The notes beneath the pieces were generated by a model. The model was not told the origin of the DNA, ran no database searches, and worked only from the letters and a program-made list of their open reading frames with translations. Below are positions 9,295 to 19,446 of a stretch of DNA of 64,000 nt, one piece after another. The stretch's first letter is position 1, and every line of letters begins with the position of its first letter. A program made the position numbers and the translations under genes. The stretch spans positions 17,045 through 81,044 of the forward strand of contig JACPWG010000099.1 of assembly GCA_016197205.1 (NCBI GenBank). Reading direction: 5' to 3'. The DNA comes from Planctomycetota bacterium (GTDB lineage: Bacteria; Planctomycetota; MHYJ01; WSZJ01; JACPWG01).

Positions 9295-9499
9295 CCCTCC
9301 GTAGCTCGCCGCAGCCAGCGGAGGAGGGTCTAGCCTTGGACGCGGTGCCGAAGCTTCCGTGGGGCCCGAAATCGAACGAAGGCAGCGACCGAAGACGCCG
9401 AACGCACCGGACGGGCCCGCCGCATTGCCGGTACGTCCGGCGCTTTTCGTGGCCCGTCCCCGCGGCAGGGCTGCGCAGGACAGAAATCGAGGGTCCGAC

Positions 9500-10357
9500 A
9501 TGAACGTGGAGTGCGTCGCCGTGCTCGGCGCGGGCACGATGGGGAGCGGGATCGCGCAGGTGTTCGCGCAGGCCGGGTTCGCCGTGCTCCTGACCGACGT
9601 CCAGCAGTCCTTTCTTGACCGCGGGATGAAGACGATCCGGGACGGGCTGGAGCGGCTTGTCAAAAAAGAGAAGCTCACCGCGGACGCGCGGGACCAGGTG
9701 CTGGGGCGCATCCGGACCGTGCCGCGCATCGAGGACCTCGCGCCCGTCGACTTCGCCGTCGAGGCGGTCTACGAGGACATGAAGGTCAAGCGCGAAGTCT
9801 TCGGCGCACTGGACCGGACCTGCCGGAGCGAAGTGCTCCTGGCCACCAACACCTCCTCGATTTCGATCACGGAAATCGCCGCGACCACGCGCCGGCCGGA
9901 CCGCGTGATCGGGATGCACTTCATGAATCCGGTCCCGGTCATGAAGCTGGTCGAAGTGATCCGCGGGCACGACACGAGCGACGCGACGTACGCGGTCGTA
10001 CGGGGCCTGTGCGAGCGGCTCGGCAAGACCGCGGTCGAGGTGAACGATTTCCCGGGCTTCGTGTCGAACCGCGTGCTCCTGCCGATGATCAACGAGGCGA
10101 TCTTCGCCGTGCACGAGGGGGTGGCGAAGCCGGAGGCGATCGACGAGATCCTGAAGCTGGGGATGAACCACCCGATGGGGCCGCTGACGCTGGCGGACTT
10201 CATCGGCCTGGACGTCTGCTTGGCGATCCTGGAGGTCCTCCACCGGGGGCTGGGGGAGGACAAGTACCGGCCGTGCCCGCTGCTTCGGCGGATGGTGGCC
10301 GCGGGGCACCTCGGCCGCAAGTCCGGCCGCGGCTTTTACACGTATCCGCCGGCCTGA
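9500..10357 (+). CDS. 3-hydroxyacyl-CoA (3-hydroxybutyryl-CoA) dehydrogenase
   Basis: 285 residues, typical for the single-function family. The N-terminal Rossmann fold has GAGTMG at 10-15. TNTSSISITEIA and GMHFMNPVPVMKLVEV (with the catalytic His) and the C-terminal NDFPGFVSNRVLLPMINEA and MGPLTLADFIGLD segments are classic for this family. It oxidises or reduces 3-hydroxyacyl-CoA with NAD(P). The ATG at 9500 is where homology begins, although the frame is open upstream; the upstream ribosome site (GAGGG) is weak. The acyl-CoA dehydrogenase gene starts 54 bp downstream, so the two are probably cotranscribed. Confidence 0.94.
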   Translation: MNVECVAVLGAGTMGSGIAQVFAQAGFAVLLTDVQQSFLDRGMKTIRDGLERLVKKEKLTADARDQVLGRIRTVPRIEDLAPVDFAVEAVYEDMKVKREVFGALDRTCRSEVLLATNTSSISITEIAATTRRPDRVIGMHFMNPVPVMKLVEVIRGHDTSDATYAVVRGLCERLGKTAVEVNDFPGFVSNRVLLPMINEAIFAVHEGVAKPEAIDEILKLGMNHPMGPLTLADFIGLDVCLAILEVLHRGLGEDKYRPCPLLRRMVAAGHLGRKSGRGFYTYPPA

Positions 10358-10411
10358 CGCGAGCAGCCGCGCGGCAGTTTTCGGTTGAGTCCTGAACGGA
10401 GACGACGCGAC

Positions 10412-11557
10412 ATGGACTTTGACCTGAGCGAAGACCTGAAGATGATCCGCGAAACGGCCCGGAAGGTCGCGGACGAAGAGATCGCCCCGCGGGCCGCGGC
10501 CCTGGACGAGGGGAAGATCTTTCCCGCCGAGAGCATGAAGAAGCTCGCGGAGCTGGGCTTCTGCGGCTTCCTCGCGCCGGAAAAGTACGGCGGGTCGGGG
10601 CTCGGCAACCTGGCCCTGGTGCTGGCGCTGGAAGAGGTGAACCGGGCCTGCGCGTCGACCGGCGTGACGCTCTCCGTGCAGAACAGCCTGGTCGCGAGTC
10701 CGCTCAACCGATTCGGCAACGAAGACCAGAAGCAGCGCTACCTGCCCAAGCTCGCGCGCGGGGAGTGGCTGGGCGCGTATTCGCTGACGGAGCCCGGGTC
10801 GGGGAGCGACGCCGCGGCGCTCATCACTTCGGCGCGGCGCGACGGCGACTTCTGGGTCCTGAACGGCAGCAAGAACTTCGTCACGACGGGCTCGTACGCC
10901 GACCTGCTCATCATTTTTGCGCGGACGAATCCGGACGCGAGCCTGAAGGCGAAGGGCGTGAGCGCGTTCCTGGTGGAGAAGACGTTCCCGGGGTTTCGCG
11001 TGGGGAAGGCCGAGGACAAGTGCGGCATTCGCGGTTCGGACACGGCGAGCCTGTTCCTGGAGGACTGTCGCGTGCCGGCCGCGAACCTGCTGGGGCAGGA
11101 AGGGAAGGGCTTCACGATCGCGATGGACACGCTGGACGGCGGGCGGATCGGGATCGCGACGCAGGCCGTGGGGATCGGACAGGCGTGTCTGGACGCTTCG
11201 GTGAAGTACTCGAAGGAGCGGAAGCAGTTCGGCAAGCTGATCGGCGAGTTCGAGGCGATCCAGTGGAAGCTGGCGGAGATGGCGACGGAGCTGGACGCCG
11301 CGCGGCTGCTGATCTATCGGGCGGCGTTGCTGCGCGATCGGGGGCTGCCGCACACGAAGGAGGCCGCGATGGCGAAGCTCGCGGCCTCGACGGCCGCGAA
11401 CCGCGCGGCGAAGGAGGCGGTGCAGATCCACGGCGGCGTGGGGTACCTGCGCGAGTTCCCGGTCGAGCGGTACTTCCGCGACGTGCGGATCACGGAGTTG
11501 TACGAGGGGACGACGGAGATCCAGCACCTGGTGATCGCGCGGCATTTGCTGCGGTGA
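10412..11557 (+). CDS. Acyl-CoA dehydrogenase, short-chain type
   Basis: 381 residues, the usual length. Family signatures include AYSLTEPGSGSDAAAL (FAD and substrate contact), KNFVTTGSYADL, the C-terminal QIHGGVGYLREFPVERYFRD and YEGTTEIQ, which carries the catalytic Glu near 365. It introduces the alpha-beta double bond into short acyl-CoAs, or, with an electron-bifurcating partner, reduces crotonyl-CoA. No etfAB genes are visible nearby. ACGGAGACG lies just upstream of the ATG. With the thiolase and dehydrogenase it completes most of an acetyl-CoA/butyryl-CoA interconversion; a crotonase is missing from the window. Confidence 0.94.
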   Translation: MDFDLSEDLKMIRETARKVADEEIAPRAAALDEGKIFPAESMKKLAELGFCGFLAPEKYGGSGLGNLALVLALEEVNRACASTGVTLSVQNSLVASPLNRFGNEDQKQRYLPKLARGEWLGAYSLTEPGSGSDAAALITSARRDGDFWVLNGSKNFVTTGSYADLLIIFARTNPDASLKAKGVSAFLVEKTFPGFRVGKAEDKCGIRGSDTASLFLEDCRVPAANLLGQEGKGFTIAMDTLDGGRIGIATQAVGIGQACLDASVKYSKERKQFGKLIGEFEAIQWKLAEMATELDAARLLIYRAALLRDRGLPHTKEAAMAKLAASTAANRAAKEAVQIHGGVGYLREFPVERYFRDVRITELYEGTTEIQHLVIARHLLR

Positions 11558-11612
11558 GGGGGGGGCGGGGGCGGGAGTGGGGCAGGAGTGGGGGCGGGGG
11601 GCGGGGGCGGGT
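11557..11612. repeat. G-tract array downstream of acyl-CoA dehydrogenase
   Basis: At least six runs of three or more G follow the TGA stop on the + strand, separated by one to several bases. This satisfies the simple G-quadruplex pattern many times over. Confidence 0.7.
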
Positions 11613-11717
11613 AGCTGACGCATGCGCGGCTCCGCGCCCGTTTGCGAAGCAAGGCTCAAACTATCGAGGGCGGGAGGAGGCGGCCTCCCACCTGTTCACC
11701 TCCGCCGGTCTCTAGCG

Positions 11718-11905
11718 GGCATGGTTCAAATCTGGGTCACAGGTTTGCGTCGGCCTCCCGCCGTAGGTGCGCCCCTTGTGGGCGCCCGCGATTGGCTGCA
11801 ACGCGTTAGACTACGCGGTGTCGCGACGAGGGCGGGCACAAGGCCCGCCCCTACGCCCGGCCGTTGATCCGTGTTAACGATCCTCCGCCCGAATTGAACC
11901 ATGCC
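11718..11905. mobile_element. MITE-like element family B, copy 1 (188 bp) with 8-bp target duplication
   Basis: Terminal inverted repeats are GGCATGGTTCAAA and a near match to its complement, TTGAACCATGCC. A perfect direct repeat CTCTAGCG flanks it at 11710-11717 and 11906-11913. The interior differs from copies at 19273 and 34858 and contains its own hairpin (GGCGGGC..GCCCGCC near 11833-11851). No coding capacity. Confidence 0.85.
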
Positions 11906-11921
11906 CTCTAGCGTTTGCGGT

Positions 11922-12398
11922 CAGCCCTTCCAAGGTGGCTGCTCCGCCCCGGTACCGGACGCAAGCCGCCTGTTCACTTGATGCTGCGACTTGAAGCTGT
12001 CTTGTGGTGCAGGGCTTCCGCCTTCGCGCCCGGCGCTTCGGTGGACGTGTCCGCCCTGCACCCGCTCTCGCACGGATCGTCTGAAGCTCCTCCCCGCCTT
12101 CCTCCGGCCGCGCCCGCACTCCGAACGCGGCGACTTTCATACGGAGCGTCCCGTCGGTGCAGGGCGGAAGCCCTGCACCACAAGGGCTCGTGGCCGGCGG
12201 AGAAGACCTGTGGGACGGTGGCTCCTTCCCGCCCCCAGCTTCTGATGCTCCATTCTACGACAGCCGAACAGCCCTCCCCACCTTGAAAGGGCTCGTGGCC
12301 GGCGGAGAAGAACCGAAGTCGGTCGCTCCTTCCCGTCCCTGGCAGCGGCTGCTCCAGTTCACCACGGTCGAAACAGCCTTTTCACCTTCAAAGGGCTG
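11922..12398. repeat. Inverted-repeat element family F, copy 1 (477 bp)
   Basis: It begins CAGCCCTTCCAAGG and ends AAGGGCTG. The first 380 bp or so match the copy at 47767-48143 along most of their length, including GTGGTGCAGGG and GCTCGTGGCCGG. This copy is about 100 bp longer because the terminal unit ending in GAAAGGGCT is repeated. No protein-coding sequence is evident. Confidence 0.8.
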
Positions 12399-12402
12399 GG
12401 TC

Positions 12403-13719
12403 TCAGTGCTTCTGCGTGTCCCCGACCGCGGGAGCCGCCCCGGGCTCGGGCGTGTGCGCCGCGCCACCTTCCGCTGCGGCGGCGGCCGCGCCGTGCGAAT
12501 GGTCGTGGCTGTTGTCCGGTGGCGGTTCGGTGGCCCAGACGCCCCCCGCCTGGCCACGCTCGAGCCCCAACGCGAACAGGCGCCTCATGTCCGCGGTGTT
12601 GAAGTCCTCGGAGGCGGACTCGAGCGGAAAGCAGCTCGGGATCCAATCCAGCTTGTAGTCGTAGCCGTGCTCCTGTGCGAGGGCGTAGATCTTGTACATG
12701 CTCCCGACCTGGCCCTCGTCGAGCAGCAGCTCGACCGAGCGGAGCAGGATCGGCAGGATGCCGTCCCCGACGCAATGCTGTTTGACGCCGATCTTGCCGT
12801 TGTTGATTACGTAGATCGTCGGCCGGGGCCCGGTCGGCGCGGCCTTCGCGCCGGGTCCCGCCGCGCCCGCCGCGCCCGGGTGCGGGGCCGCCGGCAGGCC
12901 TCGGGCCTTGCGCGCCGTGCCCAGCGCATCGCACAGGTCGCAGACGATGTCCCGCAGGAAGAGCTGCTCGCGCACGCCCCCGTCCACGTGCATGTTGCCG
13001 TCGATCATCTCCGGTTCGAAGAGCACCGGGATCGCGGCCGCGGCGCGCAGAATGGACCGGTAGCGATCGAATCGGCCGGGCTCGCTACCCGCCGCGATTT
13101 CGGTCATGTCCCACACTTTGAGCGTGCCGTGGTCCATGTCCACGGTGCCGACGAAGAGGCGTCGGCCTTTCGAGTACTCCGCGCCGACGAGCTTGATCAC
13201 GTCGTTGTTCACCTGGTGTTCCAGCAGCTTCCTCAGGGGGCGCATGACCGACAAAGAGTCGCTGAACGGGACGACGAAGATCGGACGGTGGACGTAGATG
13301 TCCGATGGGCCGGTCTGCGTATAGCACTCCCTGAGCGCCTCGTCGTCCTCACGACGACCGAGAAACGCGAAGGTCGAAATCAGGCTCCCCGTGCTGATGC
13401 CCGTCACGACATGGAAGGCCGGCCGGCCGTGCCCGGTCCACCCGTTCATGATCCCCGCGCCGAAGGCGCCGTTCTGCCCGCCGCCGGACAGCACGAGGAT
13501 GTTCGGGTACGCGTTGGGGTCGAGCCCACCCGACCGATAGAGTTCCTGGAAGCCTTTTGAAAGGCTTGCTTGGCGGGCTTGCTGCTCGGCCTGGTTGCCG
13601 GGGGCCAGGGGGTCGTACCGGCAAGCGGCCGGTGACGGCTCCAGCGTACACTTGCGCGAGTGCGTACACCCGGCCGCAGCGAGCAGCAACAGCAACAGGA
13701 CCGTCCCTCGCATTCGCAT
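12403..13719 (-). CDS. Patatin-like phospholipase lipoprotein
   Basis: 438 residues. The chain starts MRMRGTVLLLLLLAAAGC, a lipoprotein signal with the lipobox Cys at 18. The patatin domain shows the oxyanion-hole loop SGGGQNGAFGAG, the nucleophile elbow GISTGS and the catalytic VDGGV, all in the expected order. It is therefore a predicted membrane-anchored Ser-Asp acyl hydrolase acting on lipids. The region around 285-310 is an Ala/Pro/Gly insertion and the last 50 residues are His/Ala-rich (DNSHDHSHG), possibly metal-binding. The start at 13719 has GGAAGGGGG upstream; a longer frame upstream lacks a signal peptide. The stop lies 4 bp from repeat element F1. Confidence 0.92.
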   Translation of the reverse strand: MRMRGTVLLLLLLAAAGCTHSRKCTLEPSPAACRYDPLAPGNQAEQQARQASLSKGFQELYRSGGLDPNAYPNILVLSGGGQNGAFGAGIMNGWTGHGRPAFHVVTGISTGSLISTFAFLGRREDDEALRECYTQTGPSDIYVHRPIFVVPFSDSLSVMRPLRKLLEHQVNNDVIKLVGAEYSKGRRLFVGTVDMDHGTLKVWDMTEIAAGSEPGRFDRYRSILRAAAAIPVLFEPEMIDGNMHVDGGVREQLFLRDIVCDLCDALGTARKARGLPAAPHPGAAGAAGPGAKAAPTGPRPTIYVINNGKIGVKQHCVGDGILPILLRSVELLLDEGQVGSMYKIYALAQEHGYDYKLDWIPSCFPLESASEDFNTADMRRLFALGLERGQAGGVWATEPPPDNSHDHSHGAAAAAAEGGAAHTPEPGAAPAVGDTQKH

Positions 13720-14107
13720 CGGTCGTCCCCCTTCCAAACAGGATTGTACAGGCTGGGCACAGAGCGTGGACTGCGGGACGCGGAGCGGGACTCGCTTACC
13801 AATGGGTCCGCCGCTTACAACGCCGCTGCCGTCGCGCCCGGCCGACCACTGCTTCCCGCTTCGCAGGCGCGGCAGCGCCGTACCCCTACGGCTTGCGGCA
13901 GGGGCTAGGACGGAAGCGGGAGCTGACACGTGCCGGGCCCGATCCGTGCTTGCTGAAAGTCTTCGGTTCAGGGTACCGCCCGCCGTGGCCCGCCCCTTGC
14001 ACTATCCTAATGCGGCGCACCGGCGCCTGCAAGGTTCTTGCGATTCGATGCCAGACGAACGGGGTGGTGTTGAAACTTCCTTGCAGCCCCATGCAGGAGG
14101 TTGTGCC
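13720..14107. other. Divergent intergenic region with a REP-like hairpin
   Basis: No gene seen. GCGGCAGCGCCG followed by TACCCCTACGG near 13871-13893 matches the hairpin type near 4138. The patatin gene and the small membrane protein gene diverge from here. Confidence 0.5.
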
Positions 14108-14317
14108 ATGGACGACAACGGACCCGGCAGCGGAGGCAACGTGCTCGCGGGCCTGGCGAGCTTCCTCGTCCCCGGCCTCGGCCAACTCGTCCAGGGCCGC
14201 GTCCTGGCCGCCGCCGCGTTCTTCCTCGTCGACCTCGTCCTCTGGTTCTTCCTCCTCGGCTGGCTTATGCACATCTGCGCCGCGGTCGACGCGGCCGTTT
14301 GGCGGCCGGAGGTCTAG
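14108..14317 (+). CDS. Small membrane protein with PGLGQ motif
   Basis: 69 residues. GCAGGAGG lies 8 bp before the ATG, supporting this small gene. Residues 10-35 contain LASFLVPGLGQLVQGRV, a short hairpin motif seen in TM2-like and related small membrane proteins, followed by a strongly hydrophobic stretch AAFFLVDLVLWFFLLGWLMHI. Two membrane segments are likely. No enzymatic motif. It is isolated between the divergent patatin gene and the convergent ftsH operon. Confidence 0.75.
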   Translation: MDDNGPGSGGNVLAGLASFLVPGLGQLVQGRVLAAAAFFLVDLVLWFFLLGWLMHICAAVDAAVWRPEV

Positions 14318-14592
14318 GAGGAGCGAACGTGCTTGTGGGGTGGGGGCGGTTGCAGAGAGGAGGCGCGAGTTCGTGGACCGTGCGTGCCTCGGCCTTCACC
14401 TCAGCCCTCCCCCGCTGCGCCGGAGAGGGGGAGGGCGCAGTCGCGTCGGCGTCGGCACGGAGGGCGTTCGCAGCAAGAACCGTCCTCTGCGCCTCCGCGT
14501 CGCTGTGTTTCGTGAACCCGTCCTTCCGTCGACGGGTTCCCGAATTTCTCGCCTCTCTCCCTCTCTCGTCCGTCTCCGTCCCTCCCACTTGT

Positions 14593-14606
14593 CCCCCCCC
14601 CCCCCC
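14593..14606. repeat. 14-base C homopolymer downstream of ftsH
   Basis: Fourteen consecutive C residues on the + strand, 19 bp past the ftsH stop. Between 14318 and 14592 I see no gene, only further C-rich and G-rich patches. Confidence 0.8.
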
Positions 14607-14624
14607 ACACTCGCCCCCCTCGCC

Positions 14625-16586
<1,962 letters not shown>

Positions 16587-16781
16587 TTCGGGTTCAATCC
16601 TAACGCGGCAGAGCCGCAACCACGGACTCGAACGCCGTGCCGACGCTCGTGGCACTCCTCACACCCCTTCGCTCGCCGCGGAGAGCTTCGGGGCGCAGGC
16701 CCAAGCCCCTCCCCCCTCGCGAGAGGGCCACTTCCTTTTCCGAGTCGCTCCCTCAGCGGAGACGACCTCGGCGAGAGGAGT

Positions 16782-17324
16782 CTACCATGCCTTTTCCATG
16801 CGCTGCACGACCCAGCGTGCGAGCTTTTCGACCACCTCCGCGGTGGCGCTGTCGATCGATTCCTCGCGCTGGCCCGAGAACTCGGCCGAGAGCGTATGGG
16901 CGTCCTTCAGCAGGACCTTTCCGGTGGTCCTCTCGGTGAGGGTGATTTCCAGCGTGAGGGTCACCGTGGCGTCGAGGACCCGCTCGCGGGCGGCCTCCAC
17001 GAGCACAGGCGTGCGAAACGTCGTGAGCCGTCCCGTGAGGATGGCGTCGGCCCGCTCCGGCTCGGCGACACGCAAGGGCGTCCGGGAGTGGATTTCGCGC
17101 ACGACCGCGTTCGTCAGGTCGAACTCATGCAACCTGCGCTCGGTCGTGTTGTCGAAGATCGGCACCGCGACGGTCCGGACCGAATCGAGCGTCAGGGGCT
17201 GCGTGGAGTAGCCGCACCCGGCGAGCGTCCATGCGCCGACCAGGGCGCACGCGAGGCCGGCGGACCTGCGCGTCCACGCCTGCCGCGCGCCGCCGCGCGT
17301 CCCCGTCCGGGCCTTGAAGTTCAC
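16782..17324 (-). CDS. LptE-like outer-membrane lipoprotein
   Basis: 180 residues. An Arg-rich start and hydrophobic segment end in the lipobox LAGC, followed by GYSTQPLTLDSVRTVAVPIFDNTTERR. LptE proteins begin the same way after the lipid anchor (a CGY motif followed by a V.VP.F.N segment), and the remaining alternating strands and C-terminal helices fit. The expected role is assembly of the lipopolysaccharide translocon with LptD, which is not in the window. The gene is 51 bp downstream of the bamD-like gene on the same strand, and both encode envelope-assembly factors. The start is not strongly fixed by a ribosome site. Confidence 0.8.
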   Translation of the reverse strand: MNFKARTGTRGGARQAWTRRSAGLACALVGAWTLAGCGYSTQPLTLDSVRTVAVPIFDNTTERRLHEFDLTNAVVREIHSRTPLRVAEPERADAILTGRLTTFRTPVLVEAARERVLDATVTLTLEITLTERTTGKVLLKDAHTLSAEFSGQREESIDSATAEVVEKLARWVVQRMEKAW

Positions 17325-17375
17325 CCGTGCCTCCGTCCGTGACTCCAGGGAGGAGCGTGGCTCGCCGCGCTCCGC

Positions 17376-18320
17376 TCAGTTCTTCTCGAGCTCGGCCAGC
17401 TTCTTCGCGGCCTTCTCCGCCCAGGCGCTACCCCGGTAGTTGCGCTGGATCCCCTTCAGATAGAGGACCGCCGCCGGCTTCCGGTCGCGCTGCAGGTAGA
17501 AGAGTGCGGTCTTGAAATCCTTCTCGGCCTCGCGGTCTTCGATCTCGCTGAGGCTCTTCTTGACCTCGGTCGTGCGGTCCCCGTTCGGGTTTTCGTCGAG
17601 ATACCGCTTGAACGTCTTCTTGGCCTCGTTGAGCGGCGAGGAATCGTAGTCCGGGCCTTCGTGGCTGCCGAGCTGGGCCTTGCCTTTCTGGTAGAGCGCC
17701 GTCGGGGCGAAGGCGCTGTCGGGATAGTCCTTCACGAAGGCGTCGTACTGGACGGAGGCGTCCTCGAAATCCGCATCCTTGTAGAGGTCGTTGGCGAGCT
17801 GCAATCGGTACTGCGAGCAGATCTCCTCGTACGGGAACCGCTCGATCACCTTCTGGATGATCTCCTTGCCCGTGGAGCGCCCGGAGAGGATGTAGACGCC
17901 GAGGAGGTCCTTCTTCGCCCCCTTGACCATCGCCTCTCCGCACTCCAGTTCGCGCTTGATGATTTCCTTGAGAAGCTGCGTGCGGGGATAGCGGTCCAGG
18001 TACTCCTCGTAGGCCTGCCAGGCGCGGTAGAACTTCCCGGCCTTGAAGAGGGATTCCGGCCACATGTAGTAGGCCTGCTCCTTGATCCCGGCGTCGGGGC
18101 AGTACTCGCCGATCCGCAGGAACTCGGTCGCGGCGTCGTCGAACTTCGACTTGTCGTAGATCCCCTTGGCCTTCTGGTACAGCTCCTGGGGAGCGGTCTC
18201 CTCGTAGGACTTGGTGTCCACGAAGCCGGTGTCCGGGGTCCAAACCCACTTCGCCGAGGCGGCGGGGGGAAGGGCGAGAGCGAGGGCGAGCACGAGCGAA
18301 GAGGCCCAAAGGAAACGCAT
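17376..18320 (-). CDS. BamD-like TPR outer-membrane assembly protein
   Basis: 314 residues. A cleavable signal (FLWASSLVLALALALPPAASA) precedes TPR-like repeats typical of BamD/YbgF proteins, for example KSKFDDAATEFLRIGEYCPD and FEDASVQYDAFVKDYPDSAFAP. Unlike many BamD proteins there is no lipobox Cys at the cleavage site, so it may be soluble in the periplasm or closer to YbgF-type proteins. CGGAGGTATGC sits immediately before the ATG. The gene lies between recO (12 bp upstream) and the lptE-like gene, so an operon recO-bamD-like-lptE-like is likely. Confidence 0.82.
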   Translation of the reverse strand: MRFLWASSLVLALALALPPAASAKWVWTPDTGFVDTKSYEETAPQELYQKAKGIYDKSKFDDAATEFLRIGEYCPDAGIKEQAYYMWPESLFKAGKFYRAWQAYEEYLDRYPRTQLLKEIIKRELECGEAMVKGAKKDLLGVYILSGRSTGKEIIQKVIERFPYEEICSQYRLQLANDLYKDADFEDASVQYDAFVKDYPDSAFAPTALYQKGKAQLGSHEGPDYDSSPLNEAKKTFKRYLDENPNGDRTTEVKKSLSEIEDREAEKDFKTALFYLQRDRKPAAVLYLKGIQRNYRGSAWAEKAAKKLAELEKN

Positions 18321-18332
18321 GCATACCTCCGG

Positions 18333-19076
18333 TCAACTTACGTAACGCGCCATGCGCGGTTCGCGGCCCGCGAGGGAGCCGATGTAGCGGGTGAGGAGCC
18401 GCCGCAAGTCAGCGAGCGCGGCGTCTTCGACCCGGACGCAATCGAGGTTCCGCAGCCGACCCGAGGCGAGGCCGTCCGCAAGGGACAGGGTGCCGGGGGC
18501 GACCGGGAAGATCCCGTCCTGTCCCGCGCGGCAGGTCCGGCAGAGACCGGCGCCCAAGCGGCAGGAGAAGGGGACCCATTCCTCCCCGTCCAGGGGTCGA
18601 TGGCAAACGCCGCAACCCACGAAGCGGGGCTGAAACCCCAGGTGCCGCAGGGCCAGGACGTCGAAGCGGCTCAAGGAGAGCCTCTGCCAGCTTCCGCGGG
18701 CAAGCGCGGTCAGGCACTCCACCGCCAGGTCGAAGAGCGCAGGCGTCGGGGAGGCCTCGACGGTCAGCTCGGACAGCACCTCCGCGATCCAAAGCCCCTG
18801 GTGCAGCCGATCCAGGTCGCGGCGCAGCTCGGGAAAACCGTCCCGCATCGTGCACGCCGTGAGGATCGAGAGCCCGCCGTCGGCTCGGTCGAGGAACACG
18901 ATCTCGTTCAGGACCAGCAGGTCCAGCGCGCCTTCGAAAGGGGAGCGTTTCCGCTTGGCCCCCTTGGCGATCGCCCTGACCTTCCCGTGGTCGCGCGAGA
19001 GGAAGGCCACGATCTGGCTGGTTTCACTGTAGTCCATCCGGCCCACGGTGAGACCGGAGGTCTTCAGCGCGGCCAT
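18333..19076 (-). CDS. recO: DNA repair protein RecO
   Basis: 247 residues from the chosen start. MAALKTSGLTVGRMDYSETSQIVAFLSRDHGKVRAIAKGAKR is the N-terminal OB fold of RecO, followed by the helical domain (RRDLDRLHQGLWIAEVLSELT) and a zinc site from CGVCHRP and CRTC. It acts with RecF and RecR to load RecA. The frame is open to an ATG at 19184, but that ATG overlaps a clear -10 box (19183-19188), so translation from there is unlikely and the start at 19076 fits the family. It is probably the first gene of the recO-bamD-like-lptE-like operon. Confidence 0.92.
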   Translation of the reverse strand: MAALKTSGLTVGRMDYSETSQIVAFLSRDHGKVRAIAKGAKRKRSPFEGALDLLVLNEIVFLDRADGGLSILTACTMRDGFPELRRDLDRLHQGLWIAEVLSELTVEASPTPALFDLAVECLTALARGSWQRLSLSRFDVLALRHLGFQPRFVGCGVCHRPLDGEEWVPFSCRLGAGLCRTCRAGQDGIFPVAPGTLSLADGLASGRLRNLDCVRVEDAALADLRRLLTRYIGSLAGREPRMARYVS

Positions 19077-19182
19077 GGGCAGGGTGCAGGCTGCGGCGCG
19101 GGGCGTAGTTGGACCGGTGTTTGCACGCAAGAGCCTCTGCTTCCGGCGAGGGGCGGCCGGAGGGGACCGCACAAGACCCGCC

Positions 19183-19210
19183 ATTATAGCGGTCCAGGTC
19201 GAAGGGTCAA
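19183..19210 (-). promoter_or_regulatory. Predicted sigma70-type promoter for recO operon
   Basis: On the minus strand: -35 TTGACC (19205-19210), 16-bp spacer, -10 TATAAT (19183-19188). Transcription would start near 19176, about 100 bp before the recO ATG at 19076. Confidence 0.75.
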
Positions 19211-19224
19211 GTCTATAATATATG

Positions 19225-19254
19225 TTGACTTCCCAGGGATCTGAGTCCTATAGT
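19225..19254 (+). promoter_or_regulatory. Predicted promoter for the 3D-domain gene
   Basis: -35 TTGACT (19225-19230), 18-bp spacer, -10 TATAGT (19249-19254). It diverges from the recO promoter 15 bp away. Element B2 begins about 11 bp after the expected transcription start. Confidence 0.65.
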
Positions 19255-19272
19255 CGGCCCACTTCTTTCCGC

Positions 19273-19424
19273 AGGGTTCCAACCGGCCGCAACACGGGGG
19301 ACACGCGCCTGAATTCCAGGAACGTCCTCGATGGCTCGTAAGCCATTTCCGGAATTCAGGTTCTGTCCCTGGTTTGCTCCCCTTGAGCGCGGGAAGGCTG
19401 CTACCCCGGTTTGAACCATGCCCC
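19273..19424. mobile_element. MITE-like element family B, copy 2 (152 bp), in a 5' leader
   Basis: The right end is GGTTTGAACCATGCC and the left end is a degraded GGTTCCAACCGG. It shares the interior CGCAACACGGGG, CTGAATTCCAG and TTTCCGGAATTCAGG with copy 3 at 34858. A direct repeat TCTTTCCGC flanks it (19264-19272 and 19425-19433). It lies between a predicted promoter and the ribosome site of the next gene. Confidence 0.8.
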
Positions 19425-19446
19425 TCTTTCCGCTGGAGGCTCCCGG

